From an uncultured Bacteroidales bacterium (GTDB lineage Bacteria; Bacteroidota; Bacteroidia; Bacteroidales; F082), in contig CAMYVD010000001.1 in assembly GCA_947302205.1 (NCBI GenBank), forward strand, positions 124,001-188,000: a stretch of 64,000 nucleotides of DNA, in the 5' to 3' direction. Positions within the stretch are counted from its first letter, which is position 1, and the number at the start of each line of letters is the position of its first letter. Shown piece after piece: positions 7,034-15,520 of the stretch. The translations under genes were made by a program, and so were the position numbers. The notes beneath the pieces are model-generated. The model saw only the letters and a program-made list of their open reading frames with translations, ran no database searches and was not told the DNA's origin.

Positions 7034-8980
7034 ATGAGCACTAACTTCGACCCTCGCGCCAACTACGAGCAGACCATGCAAGAGGCCGGCTACGTGGAGC
7101 GCAAGAAAGCTACCCAGGCCGACTACGACCGCATCGGGTTCATGTCGGGACTGGAGGTGCACCAGCAGATCAAGACCAAAGAGAAGCTGTTCTGCCACTG
7201 TCCCGCAGGAAAATTCAACAAGTTTGAGGACTACGACGCCGAGCTGATCCGTCACATGCGCCCGACCCTTTCGGAATTGGGTGAATACGACGGCACTGCC
7301 TTGATGGAGTTCAAGACGAAGAAAGAGATTGTCTACCGCATCAAGAACCAGACGGCTTGCACCTACGACATTGACGACACTCCGCCGTTCCCCATCAACA
7401 AGGAGGCACTGCACAACGCCATCGTCATCGCCCTGCGCTCCAACCTGAACATCGTGGGCGAGGTGCACATCACCCGTAAGCAATATCTTGACGGCTCCAT
7501 TCCGACGGGCTTCCAGCGTACCGCCATCGTTGGCGTGGAAGGTCTGTTGAAGATGCCAAAGAAGGACATCCGCCTCATCCAGTTGAGCATTGAGGAGGAC
7601 GCCTGCCGCGAAATCAGCGACATCGGCCACCGCCGTGTGTATCAAACCGACCGTTTGGGCGTGCCGTTGATCGAGACGGTGACTTATCCCGACTGCAAGA
7701 ACCCCGATGAGCTTCGCGAGACCTGCGACTTCATCCGTTTCCTTGGACGCTCCACCGGTTTGGTGCGTACAGGCATGGGTGCTGGCCGTCAGGACGTCAA
7801 CGTGAGCTGCACTGGTGGCACCCGTATTGAGCTGAAGGGTGTGTCACACACCAAGTGGATTCCTGAACTGTCGCATAACGAGTGCTTCCGCCAGTGGTCC
7901 TTGGTGCTGCTTGCTGAGAAACTCAACAAAAAACTGAAGAAGAAAGGCTGGAAGGTCGAAGTGGCCGATGTGGGCTTCAAGACCGACTATGCTCCGATTT
8001 GCGATGCCAAAGCTGCCGACGGTGCCTTGAAGATCGTTCGTCTGCCAGGCTTCCGTGGGGTGTTGTCGCACTTTACGCAACCGGGCAAGATGTTTGCCGA
8101 CGAAATTGCCGACCGTCTGAAAGTCATCGCCTGTCTTGAACGTCCAAACATGCTTCACGACGAGATGATGGAACCTGTGTTGGAACCTTCGATTTGGCGT
8201 AAGCTGGGCAAGAAAGTCCATGCTACCGAAAAGGATGCCTTGATCCTTATCTGGGGTCCCAAGAACGACATGCCTACGGCTATTGAAACCATCGAGGAAC
8301 GCTGCCTGATGGCCTTCGACGGTGTGCCGAAAGAAACCCGTAAGGCCATCTGCAATGGCATCACCATCTTCGAGCGTGTGTTGCCGGGTGCCGACCGTAT
8401 GTATCCCGATACCGACTCGGCTCCTATCCCGCTTGACCCGAAGGAGATCGAAGCGATGAAGAAGGAACTGCCCACAGAGGTTGTTGACCGTTATTACAAA
8501 CTGCAGGAATGGAAAGTGCCGCAGGACTGCTTTACCTACATCTTCACCAAGAACTGGTTCCCGGCGATGAACGACATCGTGGAGAAGCTTGGCCTGGACG
8601 GCCGCATGGTGGGTTGCTTCGTGGGCATGCGCCTCAAGAACCTGATGTGCAAGAATCCTGGTTCACAGTTTAATAACGACACCCTCTATAAGCTCTTCGC
8701 TTTCTTGAAGAAAGAGAAACTGAATTACCGTTTGGCTTGGAACATGGCTCCCGTGTTGGTTGCCGACGCTTCCATGGATATGAAGGAAGTGCTTCGCAAC
8801 ATCGGCTTCAGAAGGGCTTCGGAAGACACGTTGGGCAAGAAGCTTGACAAGCTTGTTTCGGCATACGTCCCGCGCAAGAAGTTCCACGCTTCCGTCAACA
8901 AGCGCAACTGGATCATGGGTCAGATGCGTGAGGCTGTGGGTAACATTGAATTGAAAGAATTGGCTAACACTATCAAATAA
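7034..8980 (+). CDS. gatE: Glu-tRNA(Gln) amidotransferase subunit E (archaeal-type GatE)
   Basis: GatE is the tRNA-binding kinase/transamidase subunit that, with GatD, turns Glu-tRNA(Gln) into Gln-tRNA(Gln). The 648-residue protein shows the GatB/E signature: SGLEVHQQI (near 38), the FCHC pair (53-56), YLDGSIPTGFQRT (151-163), TGMGAGRQDVNVS (near 246-258) and RVLPGADRMYPDTD (448-461). An inserted segment at about 335-425 (PGFRGVLSH..., then FADEIADR) fits the GAD domain shared by GatE and bacterial AspRS; GatB lacks it. This marks it as GatE rather than GatB. The neighbour gatD begins 8 nt downstream. GatDE is described as archaeal, so its presence here is notable. Confidence 0.93.
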   Translation: MSTNFDPRANYEQTMQEAGYVERKKATQADYDRIGFMSGLEVHQQIKTKEKLFCHCPAGKFNKFEDYDAELIRHMRPTLSELGEYDGTALMEFKTKKEIVYRIKNQTACTYDIDDTPPFPINKEALHNAIVIALRSNLNIVGEVHITRKQYLDGSIPTGFQRTAIVGVEGLLKMPKKDIRLIQLSIEEDACREISDIGHRRVYQTDRLGVPLIETVTYPDCKNPDELRETCDFIRFLGRSTGLVRTGMGAGRQDVNVSCTGGTRIELKGVSHTKWIPELSHNECFRQWSLVLLAEKLNKKLKKKGWKVEVADVGFKTDYAPICDAKAADGALKIVRLPGFRGVLSHFTQPGKMFADEIADRLKVIACLERPNMLHDEMMEPVLEPSIWRKLGKKVHATEKDALILIWGPKNDMPTAIETIEERCLMAFDGVPKETRKAICNGITIFERVLPGADRMYPDTDSAPIPLDPKEIEAMKKELPTEVVDRYYKLQEWKVPQDCFTYIFTKNWFPAMNDIVEKLGLDGRMVGCFVGMRLKNLMCKNPGSQFNNDTLYKLFAFLKKEKLNYRLAWNMAPVLVADASMDMKEVLRNIGFRRASEDTLGKKLDKLVSAYVPRKKFHASVNKRNWIMGQMREAVGNIELKELANTIK

Positions 8981-8988
8981 AAGAGATT

Positions 8989-10377
8989 ATGGCTGAAGAT
9001 TTTTTCCAAGGATATTGGGGTGCCTCGCTTGAGGTGCTTAAGAAATATAACTGCCGCGTGTGGAGTCAGGCTGAGTGCCAGACCACGGGCGGACTTTTCA
9101 AAGGAACGATTCTGCCTCGCGCCGCTTTCCAGGATGACCAGCACATTGTGATGAAGGTCAACACGGGCTACAACATCGGCGTGGACATCAGCACGATCAC
9201 CAGCATGGTGGAGACGGACTACAAGAAGGCCAATTATCACATTCCAGAGAAGGAATTCCCCTACACCGAAGGTCTTCCTCATGTGAAGCTGCTCGGCACG
9301 GGTGGTACCATCGCCTCGCGCTTGGACTACCGCACGGGAGCTGTGATTCCCGCTTTCTCACCCGGTGAGTTGTATGGCGCTGTGCCAGAGCTGGCTGACA
9401 TCTGCAACCTCGAGACCGAGAAGGTGTTTGCCGTGTTCTCCGAAAACATGTCACCCAAAGAATATATCGCCTTGGCCAAGAAGATTGGCGAGGAGATCCA
9501 AAACGGCATTGAAGGCATCGTTATCGGTCACGGTACCGATACTTTGGCCCACACTGCAGCTGCTTTGACTTTCATGTGCCAGAACCTGCCTGTGCCGATC
9601 GTGTTGGTGGGCTCACAGCGTTCGTCTGACCGTCCTTCATCGGATGCCGCCCTGAACCTGATGCATGCCATGACGGCTGCCGGTCACGGCGACGTGGCCG
9701 AGGTAATGGTCTGCATGTTCGGACCCACCTCCGACGAGTATGGCTTCCTGCATCGTGGTACACGTGTCCGTAAGATGCACTCCAGCTATCGCTCCACCTT
9801 CCGTACCATTGGCGATACGCCGGTGGCTACCGTGGACCGCAAGCGTGGTGTGGTGCCGATCAAGGAGGAATACAACCATCGCCGTCACGACCGTGACGTG
9901 AAGATCATCCCCACTTTTGACGACCGTGTGGCGATCCTTTACTATTATCCTGGCATGAAGCCCGATGTTCTCGATGCTTTGGTTGACAATGGCTACAAGG
10001 GTATCATTTGGGACGGTACTGGACTGGGTCACGTCAACAAGGGTATGTTCGATGCCATCCAGCGTGCTACCGACAAGGGCGTTCACCAGTACATGTGCGT
10101 CCAGACCATTTGGGGTTATGCCCACATGTTCGTGTACGACACGGGTCGTGACCTGATGAACCGTGGCATCATCCCGGCAGGCAATATGCTGGCTGAGACA
10201 GCCTACATCAAGTTGGGTTGGGCTTTGGGCCAGACTCACGATAGGGAAGAGGTGAAGAAGATCATGCTCACCCCAATCAACAGTGAGATCACTCCTCGTG
10301 AGCCTTACAACGGCTACCTCGTCTATCAAGGCGGAGTGCCTGAAGTGGATGAGTTCGTTCGCAAGGTGCATAAGTAA
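8989..10377 (+). CDS. gatD: Glu-tRNA(Gln) amidotransferase subunit D (archaeal-type GatD)
   Basis: GatD is the asparaginase-like subunit that frees ammonia for GatE. The 462-residue protein has an N-terminal domain of about 90 residues absent from plain asparaginases, then a type I asparaginase fold with LLGTGGTIAS (101-110) and HGTDT (181-185), which supply the catalytic Thr and Thr-Asp pairs. The length and the extra N-terminal domain separate it from AnsA. It directly follows gatE and is closed by a strong terminator, so the pair is a two-gene operon. Confidence 0.93.
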   Translation: MAEDFFQGYWGASLEVLKKYNCRVWSQAECQTTGGLFKGTILPRAAFQDDQHIVMKVNTGYNIGVDISTITSMVETDYKKANYHIPEKEFPYTEGLPHVKLLGTGGTIASRLDYRTGAVIPAFSPGELYGAVPELADICNLETEKVFAVFSENMSPKEYIALAKKIGEEIQNGIEGIVIGHGTDTLAHTAAALTFMCQNLPVPIVLVGSQRSSDRPSSDAALNLMHAMTAAGHGDVAEVMVCMFGPTSDEYGFLHRGTRVRKMHSSYRSTFRTIGDTPVATVDRKRGVVPIKEEYNHRRHDRDVKIIPTFDDRVAILYYYPGMKPDVLDALVDNGYKGIIWDGTGLGHVNKGMFDAIQRATDKGVHQYMCVQTIWGYAHMFVYDTGRDLMNRGIIPAGNMLAETAYIKLGWALGQTHDREEVKKIMLTPINSEITPREPYNGYLVYQGGVPEVDEFVRKVHK

Positions 10378-10397
10378 TAGATGCAATTAACGAAAAG

Positions 10398-10429
10398 AAA
10401 ATGGAGGCGAGAAATCGTCTCCATTTTTT
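10398..10429 (+). terminator. Intrinsic terminator after gatDE
   Basis: A 13-bp stem (AAAATGGAGGCGA with TCGTCTCCATTTT, one G-U) closes a GAAA tetraloop and runs into T residues. It separates gatD from the next promoter. Confidence 0.9.
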
Positions 10430-10430
10430 A

Positions 10431-10461
10431 TTGGAAACCTCGAATAAATGTCGTACCTTTG
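10431..10461 (+). promoter_or_regulatory. Promoter of the methylmalonyl-CoA operon
   Basis: TTGG (10431-10434), 19 nt, then TACCTTTG (10454-10461). The -33 box is imperfect. The leader to mce would be about 46 nt. Confidence 0.65.
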
Positions 10462-10512
10462 CACCGATTTTTAATACGCGTATTTATTATTATTAATTTA
10501 TTCGAATAAATC

Positions 10513-10929
10513 ATGAATCCTACTCACATTGAGCACATTGGAATCGCCGTGACTAGCCTCGACGAGTCCATCCCTTTCTTTGAAAAGCTGCTTGGCACCA
10601 AGTGCTATGCCATTGAAGAAGTAGCTGACCAAAAGGTGAAGACCGCCTTCTTGCGTTGCGGCCAAACCAAGATAGAATTGCTCGAACCCACCAGCCCTGA
10701 GAGCACCATCGCCGCTTTCATTGAGAAGAACAACGGTAAAGGTGGCATGCACCACATCGCTTTCGCTGTGGAAGGCATCGAAAACCAACTTGAGGAAGCC
10801 AAGGAAGCTGGCATCCGCCTCATCGACCAGGCTCCCCGCGGCGGCGCTGAAGGCCTCAGCATCGCTTTCCTTCACCCGAAATCAACTTTCGGCGTGCTGA
10901 CTGAACTCTGCGAAAACAAAAACAAATAA
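10513..10929 (+). CDS. mce: Methylmalonyl-CoA epimerase
   Basis: This enzyme interconverts the R and S forms of methylmalonyl-CoA in the succinate-propionate route. The 138-residue protein is a single VOC/glyoxalase-fold unit with metal ligands in HIEHIGIAV (His8), GGMHHIAF (near 77) and LTELCE (Glu near 134). It opens the operon with the decarboxylase subunits, the usual order in propionate-forming Bacteroidales. Confidence 0.95.
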   Translation: MNPTHIEHIGIAVTSLDESIPFFEKLLGTKCYAIEEVADQKVKTAFLRCGQTKIELLEPTSPESTIAAFIEKNNGKGGMHHIAFAVEGIENQLEEAKEAGIRLIDQAPRGGAEGLSIAFLHPKSTFGVLTELCENKNK

Positions 10930-10940
10930 TACATTCAATC

Positions 10941-12500
10941 ATGTTAATTGAACAGAAAATACAGGAATTGCTGGAGAAGCGCGGCGAGGCCCGTCTTGGT
11001 GGCGGCCAAAAGCGCATCGACTCTCAGCATGCAAAGGGCAAGATGACTGCCCGTGAACGTATCGCCATCCTGCTCGACGAAGGCAGCTTCGAAGAGACGG
11101 ATATGTTCGTTACCCACCGCACCACCGACTTCGGCCTCGACAAGCAACAGTACCTTGGCGACGGCGTTGTCACCGGTCATGGCACCATCGACGGCCGCGT
11201 CGTTTACGTCTACGCTCAGGACTTCACCGTGTTTGGTGGCGCTTTGAGTGAAACCATGTCCCTGAAGATCTGTAAGGTGATGGACCAAGCCATGAAGGTT
11301 GGCGCTCCCGTCATCGGTATCTGCGACTCAGGCGGCGCCCGTATTCAGGAAGGCTCACGCTCCCTCGCCGGCTATGCCGAGATCTTCCAGCGTAACATCA
11401 ACGCCTCTGGCGTGATCCCACAGATCTCCGCCATCTTCGGTCCCTGCGCCGGCGGTGCCGTGTATTCACCGGCGCTCACCGACTTCATCATCATGACCGA
11501 AGCCAACAGCTACATGTTCCTCACAGGTCCTAAGGTAGTGAAGACCGTCATCGGCGAGGATGTCAGCACCGACGACCTCGGTGGCGCACGCATCCACAGC
11601 CAGAAGTCAGGCGTGGCTCACTTTGCCGTTGAGAACGAAGAGGAAGGCCTTGGCCTCATCCGCCGTTTGCTCTCCTTCATCCCGCAGAACAACATGGAGA
11701 ACGCTCCTCTGATGGAGTGCAATGACCCCATCGACCGTATGGAAGATGCCCTCAACCAAATTATCCCCGACAATCCGAACAAGCCATACAACGTGGGCGA
11801 CATCATCACCGCCATCGTTGACAACGGTGACTTCTTGGAGATTCATAAGAACTACGCCAAGAACATCATCGTCGGTTTCGCTCGCTTCGACGGCATGCCG
11901 GTGGGTATCGTGGCCAACAACCCGGCTTTCTTCGCTGGTGTGCTTGACTGCGACGCTTCCCGCAAGGGTGCCCGTTTCGTCCGCTTCTGCGATGCTTTCA
12001 ACATCCCGATCGTGACTTTGGTTGACGTTCCCGGCTTCCTGCCCGGCACTGGCCAAGAGTACAACGGCATCATCGTGCACGGCGCCAAGTTGCTCTACGC
12101 CTACGGCGAATCCACCGTGCCGAAGGTCACCGTTACCCTGCGTAAGTCCTACGGCGGTTCCCACCTCGTGATGGGCTGCAAGCAGCTCCGCAACGACGTC
12201 AACTACGCTTGGCCGAGCGCTGAGATCGCTGTGATGGGTGCCAGTGGTGCCGTTGAGGTGCTTGATGGCAAGAAGATCGCCGAGATCACCAATCCTGAAG
12301 AGCGCGCCGAGTTCGTTGCCCAGAAGGAAGAGGAATATCGCAAGAAGTTCGCCAACCCATACGAGGCTGCCAAGTTTGGCTACATCGACGATGTCATCGA
12401 GCCGCGCAACACCCGTTTCCGCGTGATCCGCGCCCTCCGTACCCTCGAGACCAAGCGTCTGGCCAACCCCGAGAAGAAACATTCCAACATCCCGTTATAA
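10941..12500 (+). CDS. mmdA: Methylmalonyl-CoA decarboxylase alpha subunit (carboxyltransferase)
   Basis: The 519-residue carboxyltransferase moves CO2 from methylmalonyl-CoA to biotin. It has the crotonase-like double fold with [11 protein letters not shown] (near 128), [16 protein letters not shown] (near 167) and [17 protein letters not shown] (near 362). Propionyl-CoA carboxylase beta is almost identical in sequence, but the downstream gamma, biotin-carrier and membrane beta genes show that this is the sodium-pumping decarboxylase. It acts at the inner face of the cytoplasmic membrane. Confidence 0.94.
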   Translation: MLIEQKIQELLEKRGEARLGGGQKRIDSQHAKGKMTARERIAILLDEGSFEETDMFVTHRTTDFGLDKQQYLGDGVVTGHGTIDGRVVYVYAQDFTVFGGALSETMSLKICKVMDQAMKVGAPVIGICDSGGARIQEGSRSLAGYAEIFQRNINASGVIPQISAIFGPCAGGAVYSPALTDFIIMTEANSYMFLTGPKVVKTVIGEDVSTDDLGGARIHSQKSGVAHFAVENEEEGLGLIRRLLSFIPQNNMENAPLMECNDPIDRMEDALNQIIPDNPNKPYNVGDIITAIVDNGDFLEIHKNYAKNIIVGFARFDGMPVGIVANNPAFFAGVLDCDASRKGARFVRFCDAFNIPIVTLVDVPGFLPGTGQEYNGIIVHGAKLLYAYGESTVPKVTVTLRKSYGGSHLVMGCKQLRNDVNYAWPSAEIAVMGASGAVEVLDGKKIAEITNPEERAEFVAQKEEEYRKKFANPYEAAKFGYIDDVIEPRNTRFRVIRALRTLETKRLANPEKKHSNIPL

Positions 12501-12512
12501 ACCGTTTGTGTC

Positions 12513-12884
12513 ATGGAAATGTTATCAGTAATCTTGAGACACGATCCGGCCATCTACACCAAGGGATGGATTGTCACGGTCGCAGGTTTTCTCATCGTCA
12601 TCATCGCCCTCTTCATCCTTTCGATGATCTTCAGGGGCGTGGCTGCCTACTTCACCAAGAAGGACGCTGAAAAGAGCGCTCCCAAGGTGATCGACAAGCC
12701 GGTGAACAAACCCGTCGTGAAAGCCGCCGAAGGTGAGATTCCGAACGAAGTGCTCACTGCCATCGGGATGGCCCTGTACCTCTCTACCAATCTTCATGAT
12801 GAAGAAAGCAACGTCATTACCATCGAGAGAAGGCAGACTTCTTGGAATGATAAGAATTATGGAGTCAGACACTGGAAACGTTAA
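12513..12884 (+). CDS. OadG-like gamma subunit of the sodium-pumping decarboxylase
   Basis: The 123-residue protein has one membrane segment at about residues 17-42 (WIVTVAGFLIVIIALFIL) and a charged, Lys/Pro-rich linker, the pattern of the gamma subunit that tethers the carboxyltransferase and carrier to the membrane beta subunit. Its position between the alpha and carrier genes supports the call. The C-terminal third (EVLTAIGMALYL...) resembles the alpha-contact region found in Bacteroidota OadG proteins. Confidence 0.85.
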   Translation: MEMLSVILRHDPAIYTKGWIVTVAGFLIVIIALFILSMIFRGVAAYFTKKDAEKSAPKVIDKPVNKPVVKAAEGEIPNEVLTAIGMALYLSTNLHDEESNVITIERRQTSWNDKNYGVRHWKR

Positions 12885-12896
12885 TCTTTAGAAACT

Positions 12897-13337
12897 ATGA
12901 AAAAATTCAAATTCACCATTAGTGATAAACCATACGAAGTGGAAGTCCAGAACATTGAAGGCAACATTGCCACAGTCAATGTGAACGGGACCGAATATAA
13001 AGTGGAAATGGAAGAACAGGCTGCTCCAGTCGTCGCTCCAGTGGCACGTCCGGCTGCCAAGCCCGCTGCCAGTACCTCAACTCAGGCTGCTGCTCCGAAA
13101 CCAGCTGCCGCCGCAGGTGGTGCCGGCTACAAGATGGCTGCTCCGCTTCCGGGAACCATCATGCAGATCTTTGTGCATCAGGGTGACAGCGTCAAGAAGG
13201 GCGACAAGCTGTTGATGTACGAAGCCATGAAGATGGAAAACAACCTGTTGGCAGAGGCCGACGGTACCATTACCGCCATCAACTGCCGTCAGGGCGACAA
13301 TGTGCTCCAAGGTGATGTGTTAATCGTAATCGGATAA
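12897..13337 (+). CDS. mmdC: Biotin carrier subunit of methylmalonyl-CoA decarboxylase
   Basis: This 146-residue protein carries the biotin that shuttles CO2 between the carboxyltransferase and the membrane pump. It has a short N-terminal beta domain (1-45), a flexible Ala/Pro linker (about 46-78) and a biotinyl domain (80-146) with the biotinylation motif YEAMKMENN; the modified residue is the Lys in MKM. It lies 12 nt after the gamma gene and 3 nt before the beta gene. Confidence 0.95.
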   Translation: MKKFKFTISDKPYEVEVQNIEGNIATVNVNGTEYKVEMEEQAAPVVAPVARPAAKPAASTSTQAAAPKPAAAAGGAGYKMAAPLPGTIMQIFVHQGDSVKKGDKLLMYEAMKMENNLLAEADGTITAINCRQGDNVLQGDVLIVIG

Positions 13338-13340
13338 GTC

Positions 13341-15005
13341 ATGTTGGGTAAGAAAAGCATTTACAGAAGACCGGCCGTCATCCTCGCCTCGGTGGTCGTG
13401 TTGCTCCTGTTGAACCTCGTGGTGGTCAACAACCCGATGTTCGCTACCAGGATCAGCGACCTTACGGAGCAGACGGATTCGGTTACAGAGATGAGCGTTG
13501 AAGAAAGCAACGCCCAGTTGGCCGAAATGGCTGAAGTTGAGGCTGCTCAGGCCCAACAGACGCTTGATGTGGCAGAGGAAGACACCTCCGTCAAAGGAGA
13601 GCTGAAGAGCGGTCTCCGCAAGTTCTGGCTGCTCACGGGTTTCAGAAACTGCAAGCTCGGCAACCTCATCATGATCCTTGTGGGTATCCTCTTCATCTTC
13701 CTTGCTGTGAAGTTTGAGTTCGAGCCCATGCTGCTCATTCCGATCGGCACCGGTATCATTTGTGGTAACATCCCCTTCTTCCAAGGGTATGGCATCAATC
13801 TCACCGACGCCATTGCCTATGCGCAAGCGGCCCTCGACACGGGAGCGTTCAGCTTTGACCTCACCGCGGCGAAGGCCCTGCTGACCGCCATCTTTGACGG
13901 CGCCACCGACCATAACATGGTCCTCAGCGAAGCCATCAAGGTGGTCGACAAGATGGACATCACCGAATTCGGCATCGCTGCCGCCAACATCGAGGATGTG
14001 AAATTGTTCCTGAATCAGGTCTTCGAGAGCGGAGAGCTCAACCTTCAGACGGGTCTTTACCAGCAAGGCAGCGTGCTCAATTACCTGTATTTCGGCGTGA
14101 ACAAGGGTATCTATCCTCCTTTGATCTTCTTGGGCATCGGTGCCATGACCGACTTCTCGTCGCTCATCGCCAACCCCAAGCTGATGATTCTCGGTGCCGC
14201 CGCTCAGCTCGGCGTGTTCCTGACCTTCATCGGTGCCTTGTACCTTGGTTTCAACCTGCGTGAGGCCGGTGCTATCGGCATCATCGGTGGTGCTGACGGT
14301 CCTACCGCCATCTTCCTGTCCTCACGTCTGGCCAACGGAGCCAACGGCACGCGCAACTTGATCGGACCTATCGCCATCGCGGCTTATTCCTACATGGCTT
14401 TGGTGCCTGTGATCCAGCCGCCTATCATCCGTTTGCTGACCAGCAAGGAAGAACGTCTCATCAAGATGAAGGCTCCCCGCATGGTGAACAAGACCGAAAA
14501 GATCATGTTCCCCATCGTTGGCCTGATCCTGACCACTTTCATCAGCCCTACGGCCCTGCCGCTGCTGGGTATGCTGTTCTTCGGCAATATCATTAAGGAA
14601 TCAGGTGTGGTGAAGCGTTTGCAGAACACAGCCTCCAATCCTTTGATCGATATCGTGACCATGATTTTGGGTATCACGGTGGGTGCCTCAACTCAGGCCT
14701 CCGTGTTCCTGACTTCAAGCTCCATCAAGATTTTCGTACTGGGTGCCCTTTCATTCTGCGTGGCTACTGCCGGCGGTCTGCTTGGTGCCAAGTTGATGAA
14801 CCTCTTCCTGAAGGAGAAGATCAACCCGATGATTGGTGCCGCTGGCGTTTCGGCTGTGCCGGATAGCGCCCGTGTGGTCGAAGTCGAAGGTCAGAAGTAC
14901 GATCCATCCAACCACCTACTCATGCATGCCATGGCTCCGAACGTTTCGGGTGTCATCGGTTCTGCTGTGGCAGCCGGTGTGATGATGTCGTTCCTGATGA
15001 TGTAA
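13341..15005 (+). CDS. mmdB: Sodium-translocating decarboxylase beta subunit with N-terminal extension
   Basis: The beta subunit decarboxylates carboxybiotin and exports Na+ through the membrane. Core motifs are present: KFEFEPMLLIPIG, PPLIFLGIGAMTDF and GGADGPTAIFLSS, whose Asp is essential in studied homologs. The protein has 554 residues, against about 410-435 in typical members. The excess lies in a 95-residue N-terminal part (membrane helix at 12-29, then a charged helical stretch) and about 75 extra residues at 155-245 before the LIFLG helix. It is the last gene of the operon and ends at a shared terminator. Confidence 0.93.
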   Translation: MLGKKSIYRRPAVILASVVVLLLLNLVVVNNPMFATRISDLTEQTDSVTEMSVEESNAQLAEMAEVEAAQAQQTLDVAEEDTSVKGELKSGLRKFWLLTGFRNCKLGNLIMILVGILFIFLAVKFEFEPMLLIPIGTGIICGNIPFFQGYGINLTDAIAYAQAALDTGAFSFDLTAAKALLTAIFDGATDHNMVLSEAIKVVDKMDITEFGIAAANIEDVKLFLNQVFESGELNLQTGLYQQGSVLNYLYFGVNKGIYPPLIFLGIGAMTDFSSLIANPKLMILGAAAQLGVFLTFIGALYLGFNLREAGAIGIIGGADGPTAIFLSSRLANGANGTRNLIGPIAIAAYSYMALVPVIQPPIIRLLTSKEERLIKMKAPRMVNKTEKIMFPIVGLILTTFISPTALPLLGMLFFGNIIKESGVVKRLQNTASNPLIDIVTMILGITVGASTQASVFLTSSSIKIFVLGALSFCVATAGGLLGAKLMNLFLKEKINPMIGAAGVSAVPDSARVVEVEGQKYDPSNHLLMHAMAPNVSGVIGSAVAAGVMMSFLMM

Positions 15006-15028
15006 TTCTTATAGAAAACAGAAGCAAG

Positions 15029-15058
15029 AAAAAAGCCGCTCATTGAGCGGCTTTTTTT
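15029..15058. terminator. Bidirectional terminator between mmdB and a lipoprotein gene
   Basis: GCCGCTC/GAGCGGC with loop ATT is flanked by an A-run and a T-run, so it works on both strands. The stem includes the last codons and stop (15040-15042) of the minus-strand lipoprotein gene. Confidence 0.9.
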
Positions 15059-15519
15059 ATGACGTCAAATCCGTAATTGTTGCTGTGGTCCAACACATGG
15101 TTGGCATCGTAAAAATAGCGTTTTTGCACGCCGTGAAAACGTACGTCGCCTTTGTTGTTTTTGTATACGGTCATCCGGATGTCGTCATTGCCGTTGGCCA
15201 GGACGAAGTCGGAATTGTCAGAAGCACTGTAAACCGTTCCTGAGAATACGATATTGACGGTTCCCGGAATGGTGAGTCTGACTGAGACAAGGTTTTCGGA
15301 AAGGTCAATCACTTCGACGGAGGCGTTGGGGTAAACCTTCACCCCTGCGGTTGGGAGTGTTTCGTAGAGGCTTTCATCGGGGTTGGCGTCGTAATGCCCG
15401 ATGAGGTCGGCCTTGGTGTATCCCCAAAACCTTTGCCATTCGTTGACAGGGTCTTTATCGCAAGAGGCAAACAAGATGACACAGAGTGCCATTGCCAATA
15501 ATGTGCTGATTCTTTTCAT
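15040..15519 (-). CDS. Small lipoprotein of unknown function
   Basis: This 159-residue protein has a signal ending LFASC (Cys20), followed by Asp-Lys-Asp, consistent with lipidation. The mature part is short and beta-rich, of the size of small Bacteroidales lipoproteins (lipocalin-like sizes), but I recognise no family. It starts 1 nt after the stop of the M1 peptidase gene, so it is the third gene of that operon. The terminator stem encodes its last residues (KKAAQ). Confidence 0.8.
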   Translation of the reverse strand: MKRISTLLAMALCVILFASCDKDPVNEWQRFWGYTKADLIGHYDANPDESLYETLPTAGVKVYPNASVEVIDLSENLVSVRLTIPGTVNIVFSGTVYSASDNSDFVLANGNDDIRMTVYKNNKGDVRFHGVQKRYFYDANHVLDHSNNYGFDVIKKAAQ

Positions 15520-15520
15520 G

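Noticed and set aside
11607-12482. 291-codon minus-strand frame opposite mmdA
   Set aside because: Antisense shadow of mmdA.
10941-12500. MmdA as the missing beta subunit of the MccA-like carboxylase
   Set aside because: It sits with its own gamma, biotin-carrier and membrane genes; context favours the sodium-pumping decarboxylase.
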